A DNA stretch of 64,000 bases, taken from assembly GCA_963665155.2 (NCBI GenBank), contig OY761986.2, positions 1,054,001 through 1,118,000 on the forward strand, in the 5' to 3' direction. A program made the position numbers and the translations under genes. Below, in pieces: positions 9,231-18,996 of this stretch. The first letter of the stretch is position 1. Every line of letters begins with the position of its first letter. Under the pieces are notes generated by a model. The model searched no databases and was not told the origin of the DNA. It saw only the letters and a list, made by a program, of their open reading frames with translations. The DNA comes from UBA1141 sp963665155. GTDB taxonomy: Bacteria; Chloroflexota; Dehalococcoidia; Lucifugimonadales; UBA3495.

Positions 9231-9802
9231 AATACGTGGTGTCTCAGCAAGCCTTGGAAACCATGGAACGGGAGTGCCGTACCCACCCGAACACGGAAAC
9301 GGGCGGCATAATTGTCGGCTACCGGGAACAAGACCTGACTACCATCACCCACGCCACGGGGCCGGGCATAAACTGGGAGAGTTCGGCCCAGCATTTCGTT
9401 AAAGACACCGAATACCTACAGTCGGTGCTAAATCTGCTATTCCAGTACTTCCAAGTCAATTATCTGGGAGTCTGGCACAAGCATCCTCCGGCAATGCCTT
9501 ATCCCAATACCGGCGACGTGGCCAGCCCTATGGAAGAGATTTCAGACCCTCAGGTAGGTCTGGAAGAGTTGATAACGCCTATTTGCGTCGTACGGTCGAG
9601 CAAGGTCAACGTTATTCCCTACGTTGTTAAAAACAGCGCCTTCGCCCAAGTTGTGTGGCAGCCAACACCGCCGGCCAATTTGGTCAACGCTTCATCATTG
9701 GGCGCCCAATGGTATACCAGGGCAGTGGGGCAAACCCGGCTAGCGAAAGAACTGAAAATGTTTGACGAGATTGGAGTTCGAGCGGATATAAAAAAGGGAT
9801 AG
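9227..9802 (+). CDS. JAB/JAMM-domain metalloprotease
   Basis: 191 residues from GTG 9227. JAMM metal ligands are seen: Glu24 in NTETGGIIVGY, His84 and His86 in WHKHPPAMPYP and Asp97 in NTGD. The usual Ser three residues before that Asp is Asn. The family cleaves isopeptide or peptide bonds after ubiquitin-like proteins, or trims their precursors. It is translationally coupled to the E1 gene and belongs with the E2 further upstream. The last codons (IKKG then TAG) lie inside one copy of the 26-bp inverted repeat that bounds the next island, so the natural C-terminus may have been replaced by the insertion. Confidence 0.85.
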   Translation: MKYVVSQQALETMERECRTHPNTETGGIIVGYREQDLTTITHATGPGINWESSAQHFVKDTEYLQSVLNLLFQYFQVNYLGVWHKHPPAMPYPNTGDVASPMEEISDPQVGLEELITPICVVRSSKVNVIPYVVKNSAFAQVVWQPTPPANLVNASSLGAQWYTRAVGQTRLAKELKMFDEIGVRADIKKG

Positions 9803-9817
9803 TGGGAGAATTTTACC
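9792..9817 (+). repeat. Left 26-bp inverted repeat of the DUF499/DUF1156 island
   Basis: Begins AAAAGGGATAGTGGGAGAAT. Its reverse complement matches 18885-18910 at 25 of 26 positions. It overlaps the JAB stop codon. Confidence 0.85.
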
Positions 9818-10103
9818 GGCGTACCTGATGCTGTGCAGAATTCGTTTCGCGTCGACTTGACGGTTGACTTCATTTTGCACAGTTTGGTTCCTGTTGATCA
9901 GGGGTGGGTGGACGGGTTGTACATCAACCAGTTTATCCCTGTCCCACGTTTTCGACTTTTCATCTGTCGGAGTGAAGGAGAAGGAGCGGGCCAGTGATGG
10001 CCCGCCCCCCTCGCGGTTTCCTTCCCGTGAGCCTGGGGGGCCGACGTCTCGACCAAGGCCCCAGGCCTCTTCCTGCTCCCCTAAGTTTGGGGTTATTTTG
10101 ACT
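9803..10103. other. Intergenic region with two strong hairpins
   Basis: GCGGGCCA-GTGA-TGGCCCGC (9986-10005) is a perfect 8-bp hairpin. GCCTGGGG (10031-10038) pairs with CCCCAGGC (10059-10066). Both lie just past the 3' end of the minus-strand GIY-YIG gene and could end transcription of that operon, but neither is followed by a clear T run. No coding frame is seen. Confidence 0.5.
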
Positions 10104-10478
10104 TCACTCTTCCCTCTCGACGCCCTTTCGGTTCGTAACAGGTTTCCAGGCCTTGATGATCTCGTCCTCCAGGGTCAGAGTTTCGTCCTCATCGCCGGTG
10201 AGGGCTACGGAGAATTCCACCGTGTCTCTGTACAACCTCAGCATGTACCTGAGTTTGGGGTTAGCCTCCCTGCTCAGGTGTTCCAGCAGGCGGCGCCTGA
10301 CGCAGGTATCCGACATCCCGACGTATCGGCATTCGTCCAGGCCGCCTTCGGGCACCCACAGGGCGTATACGCCGGTCTGGTCACTTGCGAGTTGGAGCAG
10401 TTGCTCGCGGCTGAAGGGAAGGCGCTGGTTTTCCAACTGGTATTTGAGACCCAGTAGTGTGCGCGGGCCGTCCATCAT
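10104..10478 (-). CDS. GIY-YIG domain nuclease
   Basis: 124 residues starting at ATG 10478, which overlaps the stop of the DUF1156 gene as ATGA; a longer upstream frame is only overlap. Motifs in order are TGVYALWVPEGG (GIY), CRYVGMSD (YIG), the catalytic Arg in VRRRLLEHL, the metal-binding Glu in TLEDEIIKAW and the Asn of PVTNRKG. This matches a stand-alone GIY-YIG endonuclease. The tight coupling suggests it works with the DUF1156 methylase and DUF499 ATPase. Unlike them, it is intact. Confidence 0.8.
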   Translation of the reverse strand: MMDGPRTLLGLKYQLENQRLPFSREQLLQLASDQTGVYALWVPEGGLDECRYVGMSDTCVRRRLLEHLSREANPKLRYMLRLYRDTVEFSVALTGDEDETLTLEDEIIKAWKPVTNRKGVEREE

Positions 10479-13275
10479 CGAAGGTCCATCTGCCCTTGAG
10501 GCGGCCTGGCCAATTCGGCTTGGATGTCGTCCCACGACGTTACCAGGTTGTTGAACATCACTGCCCGGCGGGAATCCTTGGTTCGGTCAAAGTTGTTGTA
10601 CAGAATGCGGGCCAGTCGTTCTACTGATTCGGCGTCACTGCCCATCCCCCGGGCGATATCCGCTGCACCCTGGATGCTGCCATCCTGGTGATCGAGATTC
10701 CAAGCCATTCGGAAGCAACCCTCCCAGGCTGTCATGCGCCCCGGCGAGGGCAACCTGTCGGCTGAATAGTAATCGAGCGGCTGCAACTGGACGTTGCCGC
10801 CCTGCGCCGTTACCAGGCTGTGGGCGTCCCGAAGTTCGCCTTCGATAGACACGGGCTTCTCCGTACTGGCCCTCGCCGAATCCGTATTGCTTCATCCAGT
10901 CAAGGCAGAAACGCGTCGGAGGGTCCAACTCTCCCTCCTGCCGCTCGTCGTAGTTGGCAATTGCTTGGTTGATGGCCGCGAGAGCCTCTTTTACGGTAAC
11001 TTGGTCCCCACTGATGGTTTCTACCCGGCTGTATTTGGAGTAGACCTTCATTCCTGGCCCTATGGCTGCTTGAGCTAGATCGACCGGTGCTATGTGTCCT
11101 TCTCGCGTTAGCTGTTCCAGAGCTTTAGGTAGTTCAGCCTCAAGTTCGTTGAGGAACTCCCTTCTGGATGCTTGTCTGGCCTCTGCTGGACGTGGGCGGC
11201 AGACGCGAATCACTGATGATGCCAGTGTGTTTGCCTCTATGGAGTTGACCCGGGTGCTCATTTCGGTTCGCATTGGCCAGGTTCCAGTTACTTGGAACCC
11301 GGCGTTAACCAATGCTGACAGCATTGTTTCCCAGCCAGTGGAGGTTCTTCCCTGTCTCTCTTCTTCCTGTTGCTTGTAAGCGTAGAAGATTGAGGCCGGA
11401 AACTCGGGAGAACATCGTTCTCGTATTAGGCTCAGTGTCTTGTTAAGTTGGGTCTCGAACCGGTCTCGTGGGTTCTTGAACCTGAACCTGGACGCGATCA
11501 TCTCTTCCTGCTTGGGGACTAGAATTCCGCTGAACAGTTCTGGATAAATGTCTCTCAGGGATGCTCTCAGCCAGATATAGAAGAAGTCTGATGAGTCGGC
11601 GTAATGGATGTTGTCGTAGTAGGGTGGGTCTTTAACGATCACGGGGCCCTTGTCGGCGTGGATCGTGGTTGCTGCATCAGCTTGGTGTGTTTCCCCTTTG
11701 TTTACATTGTGGGGTAGGTGTTCCACGACATCTGCGATCCAGTCCACTTGGGCCATCCAGTTCTGGGTTGTGGAGGAGAAGGGATCGATTTCTGCGAAAT
11801 TCCAGATCATCCCTATGCCCTGTCTAGCGAAGACACCTTCTACGTTGTGGTTTTCGGTTCTCCACCTGTTGAAACTGGAGCAACCGTGAGCGAGCTTGCT
11901 GATGGCCAAGGCCATAAAGGTCTGAATTATGTTGGCGTATTGCTGTTCTGCTTGGTCTTCTTCCAGCTTTTGAGCGAGGTCCTTCATGAGATCGCAGAAG
12001 TTAGTCACGTGAGCAGATGGTGCCATTCGGTGAATCCGTAGGCCTGTATGCTGATGCTTCTTGCCTTGTCTGGCAGGTTTCCTGACGGTTGCCAGGCTGG
12101 GTGGCCTTCTGATGCAGCTCTTATGTGTGTCTCATTTGGGGAAGCGAACAGTCTCCTCTTTTGCTTTCCTTCTGCAACCAATGCAGTCAAAACCTGCCTG
12201 ACTTTTCCATTTCTGCTCTGTTCACGGGCGAATTCAGGTGGTGCTCCGCTTCTGCATTTGATGCAGGTCACTCCCCTAATACCGTCTGCGGTTCCTCCTC
12301 TTGGAACGTCCTCAGAGGTGTCTTGTACTGTGAAGGACAGGCGACCGGATTCGGGGTCGAAGTTCGGACGAGCCCAATATTCATTGCCCTTCTTGCTGGA
12401 GACTTGGAACGTGCCTGTTAGGGGCATTTCGACCTTGCAGGCGGGGTTCGGGCATGGAAGAGTTCTCGTCCACAGCCAGGCTGTAACGGGGGCCTGACTG
12501 CCGTCAGGAAGTTCCAAAGGTGGATAGAGGTGTCCGATTCGGTCCCAGGCTTCCTGTCGCATCCAGCGGCCGTAGTAGCGTATGTCGTCAGTCCCGCTGC
12601 TCCGCGCCACGGGATGACCGTGGCCCTTTTCCCTTTCCCGGTGAGCATTCCTGTCTTATCAGACTCTGGATTCACAGGTGGTTGTCCACGGTATTCGGAG
12701 GGTAGTTCTATCAACGCTTTGGTAATAAGCACTGCCACGGGGTTGAGGTCGCTGCCAATGGCCTTCAGGCCAAGTCGTTGGGCTTCCAGTGGAATTGAAC
12801 CGCCGCCGCAGAACGGGTCGTACACCGACAGTGCTTTGTCGTTCAGGTAGGCTAGGACAGCATTTCGGTCCTCGGGATCCAGTGGGGGTTCGTTTCTAGA
12901 TCGGGCTACCGATCGTGCAATCTCCCATCGTGCTGAGGCTAGGAGTTCTTCGTTCTGCCGATTTGTCTCTTTGGTGCTGTCCCATCTGACCAGTCGGCGC
13001 ACGATGTCGTGCAACCTTTCCCTTTCCGCTGATTGTTCCTCTTCAGTCTTGAATTCTTCTTGGCAGTCTATCGGATCGTCGACTAGGCTGGTGAACAGCA
13101 CGGCTCGGCAGGATGCAGTGGGTTTTCTAGACCACCAGATGTGAAGCGTCGATGGATGTCCTTTTCTGATGGATTTTTCCTTCGCTGATTCCGCGTTGAT
13201 GGCGTCCAGCGGGAGGTCGACCTCGATCAGCTTGCGTCGGTAGGGCAGTTCAGCTCCCTGCGAGATGCTGGTCAT
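10475..13275 (-). pseudogene. DUF1156 adenine-specific DNA methylase (COG1743-like), three frame breaks
   Basis: Starts at ATG 13275 after GAGGA. Four pieces in shifting frames align to one long methylase. First comes the DUF1156 head (RRKLIEVDLPLDAINAESAKEK, HPSTLHIWWSRKP) with the SAM motif YDPFCGGGSIPLEAQRLGL. Next is a zinc-binding piece (DDIRYYGRWM, CPNPACKVEMPL). Then follows the catalytic-type motif VIVKDPPYYDNIHYADSSDFFYIWLR and a C-terminal piece ending YNNFDRTKDSRRAVMFNNLVTSWDDI. Breaks fall near 12590, 12008 and 10855; the last two look like small deletions, because conserved residues are missing at the joins. It lies between the DUF499 gene (11-bp gap) and the coupled GIY-YIG gene. 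DUF499/DUF1156 pairs are a recurrent, predicted defence or DNA-modification module. Confidence 0.8.
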
Positions 13276-13286
13276 TTTTTGGTCCT

Positions 13287-16200
13287 CTATTTCGAATCGA
13301 ATGAATCGAAATCCAGTCCTAACTGTCTGCTGTTGTCTCGGACGGGACGTGTCACGCCTTCGTCGAAGCCGTCATCCTTCATGGCCTCTATGGTGATGGT
13401 AACGGTCACTTCCCCACCGCTGTCCCGCAGGACGCGGATTATGCTGTCGCGTAGGTTGTTGAAGTCATCGAGAGACAGATCTCCGTGAGCCGTCTTTGAT
13501 GCTCTTAGACGGCGTGGACGGGATGTTCCAAGGCCTTGTATGGGCGGTTCATCCGCTTCCTCTTCGACACTCAACGGTGTGGCAACGATAGATGTTTTCT
13601 GTTCTCCAGCATTCTCCTGCTGTTGCTGTTCCAATTCCTTGAGCAATTCCTCTGCGGCGCGACTGGGAGCTACCAGTAGTCCACCCGAGTTTTCGTTGAT
13701 AACCATTCCTAGCGTAGGGTCGTGGAGCGGGCTTTCGTAGCGGAGTCCCCGATACTCCCCCGTCTCTGGGTTGTAGTCTCGGGTATAGCCGAAGGCTCCC
13801 GCAATAACTCCTTCCTCGATGCACTGCTGCAGCACGCTCCGGTTGCGGAGCCTAGGCATATAGATGTAGCTGGTTAGCATCTCCCATAAGGCGTTCACGT
13901 CGATGTGATCGCCAAAGGTGGGGGTCCCCCAGACTCGCTGCTGAAGTATTTGTACCAAGGCAGCCGGTGATATTTTCTCAACGAGCGCCTCTTCTTCGAT
14001 GAACCGGTTGAAGGCGGAATTGACTATTTCACCTTGGTCTGAGACGTTGGTGCGGAATTCATTCAGATGGATCCTGTTGGCGTCCTGCGGGTCGGGCTGT
14101 GAGGGCGCCAGGCCCCACTTGTAGGCTGATACCAGGGCAGCTCGAACTGCTGCGTCGGCGTTCCGCAGGCCGGTGGTTGCCTGGCTGGCTCGTTCTCCTG
14201 TGAGTCCTGCGATGCGGCGGTCGTCTCCATTCCTGACTTGGGTGACAGAGTGCCATGCGATCAACAGGGCCCGCTTCGCTTCCGCTTCAGCGTCGTTACT
14301 TTCTGATGAACGGCTGTTGATGGCCTTGTCTGGAGGAAGTATGACCAAGCGGACCGCTTGATTGTTGTCTGGGATAAATGCTCCGTCGTTGGTGTATACA
14401 ACAACGTCTCTGTGGTTTCTGCGAACGCCGCTGTTCAGAAGCTCGATGATGTAGTGGTCCACCTCGGCGTCTGCGAACTGTATGGCTCTGTCCGCGGCAA
14501 CTTTGTTAAGGTTTTCTTCGGCGTGGAAGTAGTAGAGTTCGTTTGAACTGTACAGGTAATGAAGGTCCTTGGACATTTCCTGGAGGGCTTCATTGTAGCT
14601 GGCCACCCGGTCTCCGGGTTGGGATGTTCCCAAGCGGATCTGTCGTTCGTCTATTCCTCTGAGGGCGCCTCCGGGCGCGCTGCCTAGGAATATTGTCCTA
14701 GCTGTTTTCTTGGCTGCTCCTCCGGCCCGAGCGAATCTTTCTGTCTCGTCGATCCGGTCTGCCCTCCCGCCGTCACTGTCAGCTTCAGAGATAACTGGTC
14801 CCCAGTTCCCAGGGAGAAGCCGTTCGAATTCCGAAGCCATTGCCGGGTCCCGGATGGGAAGGTTGGCCGGCATTATCAGGGGGCTGGAGTCGTTTTGCCG
14901 GTAGAGGTAGCTCACGCAACTGGCCATCATGCGAAGGACTCCGCGGGTCCTCTGGAACTGTGTCAGGGTGGACCAGTCGGAGTAGAGGCGTTCGAAGATT
15001 TCAGGATGGATGGGGTAGCAGGCCTTCATCCTGTCGAGGTAGGCTTGTTCCCCGCATCCCTGTGGGTAGCTCCTTCGGTTGCTCGAGTACATCCTGCTGA
15101 AGGCTTCGCAGGTCCGGTCTCGTTCGGCGGGGCTCAGGACTTCGCCGAACAGCCTTCGGCTGACGACCTCAAAGGCTTGGTTGACTGCAAGCGGTTCCCA
15201 GATCGCCTCTATCCTGGCGAAGAGTCTCCCCAAGGTTTCGAGAGCTTGTATCCCTCTTTCTCCGCCGGCTTCCTCTTGATTCTCTGGGATTGTAACTACC
15301 AGCGCCGCATCCCTGCTGGCGCTGACCGACTGGGTGAGTGCTTGTAGGAACGTGTAAATCCTCTCCGAGTCGACGTCGTTCCGCCAGTAGGCCACCAGTT
15401 CGTCGATGAGAATCACACAGGGGCCCACGTGCTCGAACAGGGCGTCCAGTTGGGCCTGGCCCGGGGCGATGCCGGTTCGTGCCGCCTCTCCGACGATCTC
15501 ATACCCTGGTTGCCCGCCCAGTTGGTAGGCCATTTCTCCCCATAGGGTATTCAGGGGATCCTCGGTGTCGGTCTTCTTCTGGTCAGTGGGGGACAGGTGT
15601 GTACCGTCCAGGACGGCTATTTCTCCCAACCCGGAGGGGTGGTCCGCAAACCCGGATTCATCTAGGATGCTCCTGATTTCCCTGCTGGTGTTGGAGTCGC
15701 TGCCGGACGGCGGGTCGATGAGGATATCGGGTGTCGTACCAGGTGGTAAAGCGCGATGAGGCTGTGGGTCTTGCCACCTCCGAACCCTGTCTTGGTCTGG
15801 ATCACCGGGTCTCCACCAGAACCGTTCAGCCTCTGGAACGTGTTGACCAACAGGGCCCTCATTCCCGGGGTGATATACGTTCTGTTGAAGAAACTGACCG
15901 GGTTCCCATATTCAGTATCCCGGGCCCGTCCGTCGTATACCCTCTGCAGGCTGGCGGCGAATTCGGCTTGGCGGAAGCGGCCCTCGGTTACGTCTTCGTT
16001 GGGGCGAATGACTTCTCTCCACGGACGCAGTTCGTGCGTTCTGGGAGTGGATATTTCGCCAAAGACTCCCTGAGTGGCTTTAGGCTGCTCGGGCTGTAGA
16101 TCCGCCTCCTGTTGAGGACTGGCGAATAGTTCCTCTCTTATCTTTTCGACTTCCTCCTTCTCTCCCGTTCTCCCTATTTTGCCCAGCACGTCTGCCACCA

Positions 16201-16588
16201 TGTAGATATGAGCTCTGGTTTTCTCCTCGTCTATGTCACTTGCCTCAGGATGGGACGCTTCATCCCTGATTGACTTTATTTCATATAGCCTGTTTTGCAT
16301 CACGCGGTCGCCAGGGAACCTGTTGGAAAATACGTCTCTCCAGTGAACCCGGACCAATTCGGGGAAGTCGTTGATGTCGATGCTCTCCTCTACCGACCTG
16401 CCGTTTCGGAGGTTCTGCTCGAACTGGTTGGCTTGGTTGTCCCTCAGGGCCTGCTTGATGGCGTCCTCGACGCGCTTCCCCGGTGCTTGCCTCAAGTGAT
16501 GGACTAGGAAGGGCCGCATCGCGTCCCGGTAGATGTCTATCACCTTTATCAAGGCTTCCTTATTCGGTCGCGGGATGGTTGTCATCAT
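13287..16588 (-). pseudogene. DUF499 AAA+ ATPase with N-terminal Swt1-HEPN-like domain, one frameshift
   Basis: Starts at ATG 16588 behind AGGAG. Residues 1-110 (KVIDIYRDAMRPFLVHHL, DVFSNRF) resemble the Swt1-type HEPN domain often fused to DUF499. The Walker A loop is TKTGFGGGKTHSLIALYHL (about residue 275) and Walker B is CVILIDELVAYW. The total length of 3302 nt is one base short of an open frame. The break is near 15735, directly after the P-loop helix: HSLIALYHLV continues as PGTTPDILIDPPSGSD in another frame. The intact protein would be about 1100 residues. It is the first gene of the DUF499-DUF1156-GIY-YIG operon. Confidence 0.8.
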
Positions 16589-17190
16589 GGCTCCTGCTTC
16601 GTGACAGGTCTTTGGTCCACTGGTGATTCTCGGGTGGATTGCCGCTGACATATTACACCAACACTTTGGTAGCTTGCCTTTTTAGGAGACTGGTGTTGAA
16701 TCTGACTTGGCAATCACAGTATTTGTCCATTCCGCAGAGCATCAGGATTTTGTGGAGGAATTCCTGCTCATTCTCGGGAATTCCTGACTTTTCCAGCCTT
16801 GTCTCGGTTTAGCAATTCTTGACGGGATGTCTATTCTTTGAGATCGTTACAGGAGTAGGAGCCTTATTATCGGGGATCCCTATATAGTCTAGTAGCCCGG
16901 CGTCGCTAGAGTAAAGATCGCGCCCGGGTTCGGGGCAGCCTTCCGCCACTGGCTGGAAGCTCTGCCCTGAGCCGGGGCTTTTTATTTGCGAGCGTTCGCA
17001 GGAGGTCGGAAATGGAATCTGATTTCTCGAGGGGATCGGTGTCCTTAGCAGGCTTTTCCAATGGGCACTCAGATACAAAAATGGTAAACTCAGAAACATA
17101 TGTTCGCTAGAGTCCGTACATGAAAAAAGGGCCGCTGGAGCTGGAACCTCTAACGGCCCGGAACGGACCACCCGAACTGCGGGGAACAAG
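16589..17190. other. Intergenic region upstream of the DUF499 operon
   Basis: No convincing gene. The promoter of the minus operon should lie here. Near its right end, GGGCCG (17128-17133) and CGGCCC (17152-17157) form an inverted repeat just before the transposase fragment. Confidence 0.45.
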
Positions 17191-17673
17191 GTGGTACCAT
17201 CAAATATATCAGGCAATGGGCCTGAACTTCAACCATGTGGCAGTCTTTCTGACCTTCAAGCGGCCTTGCAGCGGGCTGATCTTGGTCCGTTGCTGGCTGC
17301 CCTAGGTCCTCCGAGTGGTCGGGGACGCAGGCAGGTCCGGCGTTCCCCGATGTTGCTGTCCTATTGTTTCAGCCGGTATCCCGGCTCGCAGGTGAGCAGA
17401 AAGATTGCCCGCTTGCATGCTAGGTTGCTTGATGAAGATAACCCTCTGATGGAATTCTGCGGTTTCGACGACGTTGATTCCGTGCCCGACCGGGCTACCT
17501 TCAGTCGAGTGTTCAAGTGTCTCGATGCTCTGCCCGACTTGGTCAATCAGTTGTTCCATCAGCTTTCCGACCTGCTTCGGGAGCGCCCTTGGAGTCGGGG
17601 TGTAAGCCATACGGACTCGTCTTCCTACTACCAGGCTCTAAGGAAGGAGCGGCGGTATGGGCTGCACAGCTTC
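17191..17673 (+). pseudogene. N-terminal fragment of a DDE transposase (IS4/IS5-like)
   Basis: About 150 residues with the pattern of an InsH/DUF772-type N-terminal domain (SVPDRATFSRVFKCLDALPDLVNQLFHQL) and a first catalytic-type Asp in VSHTDSSSYY. The frame runs without a break into an unrelated IS1595-type transposase, so the 449-residue open frame is a fusion made by insertion. The rest of this transposase is not seen after the inserted element. Confidence 0.55.
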
Positions 17674-18540
17674 ATGGACGATTTCAAGGATGACGAAGCC
17701 GTCGAGCAGTGGTTCGTGGAAGCCCGCTGGCCGGATGGCATTCGGTGCCCCAAGTGCGACTCCGACCGGATTGCGGAACGCCCCAACCGGCTTCCTCAAC
17801 CTTGGCGGCGCCGGGACTGCTGGAGTTATTTCTCGGTGAAGGTGGGGACCGCGATGCACAGTTCCAACCTTTCACTTCGGCAATGGCTGACAGCCATATA
17901 TCTTGAGGCCTGCTCGCCGAAGGGCGAGTCGGCCTACGTGATCTCTGACCTTCTGGAAGTTGACCAAGGAACGGCGCTCCATTTGTTGCACCGCATTCGG
18001 GAAACATTTCTTGAGGAGCCCGAGAAGTTCTCGGGGCCAGTCCAGATTGACGAGAACTATGTCGGTGGTTTGGAGAAGAACAAGCACTTTGACAAGAAGC
18101 TCAGGTCTGGTCGCGGCACCGTGGGTAAGACTCCGGTGCTGGGCATGGTGGATATGAAGACCAATGTCATGACTGCCAGGGTGTTGGATGCAGTTGATGG
18201 CCCGACGTTGCGGCCGATAGTGCGGTCCCACTTGGAGCATGGTGCTCTTATCTACACCGACCAAGCGTCGGTTTATGGAGAGATTCCCGGAGTGGTTCGG
18301 GAGTCCGTTAACCATTCCAGGGGCGAGTACGTCCGGGACGGGGTCACGACCAATTGGATTGAGTCCGTATGGGCGCTCTTTGACCGTATGCTCATGGGGA
18401 CCTATCATCAGGTCAGCCGACGGCATTTGCGTCGATATGTTGCTGAACTGGAATGGCGTATTAACACCTTGGCCTTGGGCGTACGTGGAAGGATGGCGTG
18501 GGTCGCCCGCCATATGCCTGGGCGGGGGCTTGGGTCTTGA
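17674..18540 (+). CDS. IS1595-family (ISXO2-like) transposase
   Basis: 288 residues from ATG 17674. Features are FMDDFKDDEAVEQWFVEARWPDGIRCPKC (zinc-ribbon start), GTAMHSSNLSLRQWLTAIYL, the catalytic D in VQIDENYVGG, the second D in LIYTDQASVY and the N/E motif in TTNWIESVWALFDRM. The second half of the zinc ribbon keeps only one Cys (RRDCWSYF). The gene is otherwise complete. It sits inside the inverted-repeat-bounded island, inserted into an older transposase gene. I could not define its own terminal repeats. Confidence 0.85.
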   Translation: MDDFKDDEAVEQWFVEARWPDGIRCPKCDSDRIAERPNRLPQPWRRRDCWSYFSVKVGTAMHSSNLSLRQWLTAIYLEACSPKGESAYVISDLLEVDQGTALHLLHRIRETFLEEPEKFSGPVQIDENYVGGLEKNKHFDKKLRSGRGTVGKTPVLGMVDMKTNVMTARVLDAVDGPTLRPIVRSHLEHGALIYTDQASVYGEIPGVVRESVNHSRGEYVRDGVTTNWIESVWALFDRMLMGTYHQVSRRHLRRYVAELEWRINTLALGVRGRMAWVARHMPGRGLGS

Positions 18541-18813
18541 GCGAGATGCTAGGCGGGTTATGGCACAAGTGCTTGGGCAGATGGAGTTATGGCCCGGTTG
18601 GGTCTAGGAGTGGTGCAGGGTTCCTCCTGGTTTGGTGGCTCTTGTCCTGATCCCAGACCCTTGGCTTGTCGTCTGCACCTCTCCGGTGTCCGGTGCTTTC
18701 CTGTTTTATCCGCACTTGATGTTGTAGTGCCGTCCTGCTCTTGTCTGAGTTAGCCACCTGTTCCACTCCCAGTTCACTTTTTCTGCCCAGTCAATATACT
18801 GTCTGGTCAGGGA

Positions 18814-18897
18814 TGGTTTCGGTAAAACTCTCCTGAAGTTCATTGCAGGTGTTCAGAGGTTGGAGTTGCTAGGAAGTCGGTTTTGGTAAAACTCTCC
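18814..18897. repeat. Two direct 20-bp copies at the right end
   Basis: TGGTTTCGGTAAAACTCTCC at 18814-18833 and CGGTTTTGGTAAAACTCTCC at 18878-18897, 64 bp apart and 18 of 20 identical. This resembles repeated transposase binding sites at an element end. Confidence 0.7.
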
Positions 18898-18910
18898 CAC
18901 TATCCCTTTT
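18885..18910 (-). repeat. Right 26-bp inverted repeat of the island
   Basis: Reverse complement of 9792-9817 with a single mismatch. Begins GGTAAAACTCTCCCACTATC. Confidence 0.85.
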
Positions 18911-18996
18911 GTTTAATCTGCTGTCCGCGATACGGAAGTCGACCCTCAATCCGCAAGCATCTCCGTTTGGTTAAAGGTCGAACAAAGAGGATGGGG

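Larger units (their letters stand above)
18541..18996. other. Non-coding right end of the island
   Basis: No coding frame. It contains two direct copies of a 20-bp motif around GGTAAAACTCTCC (18814-18833 and 18878-18897). The second is part of the 26-bp inverted repeat. The purS 3' end lies 86 bp beyond the repeat. Confidence 0.6.

Noticed and set aside
5329..9802. Type II CBASS operon
   Set aside because: E1 and E2 are separate genes and there is no CD-NTase or effector gene in reach.
10104..16588. BREX or DISARM system
   Set aside because: No pglZ, brxC-type, DUF1998 helicase or phospholipase-D gene is present. The methylase is of the DUF1156 type and the ATPase of the DUF499 type.
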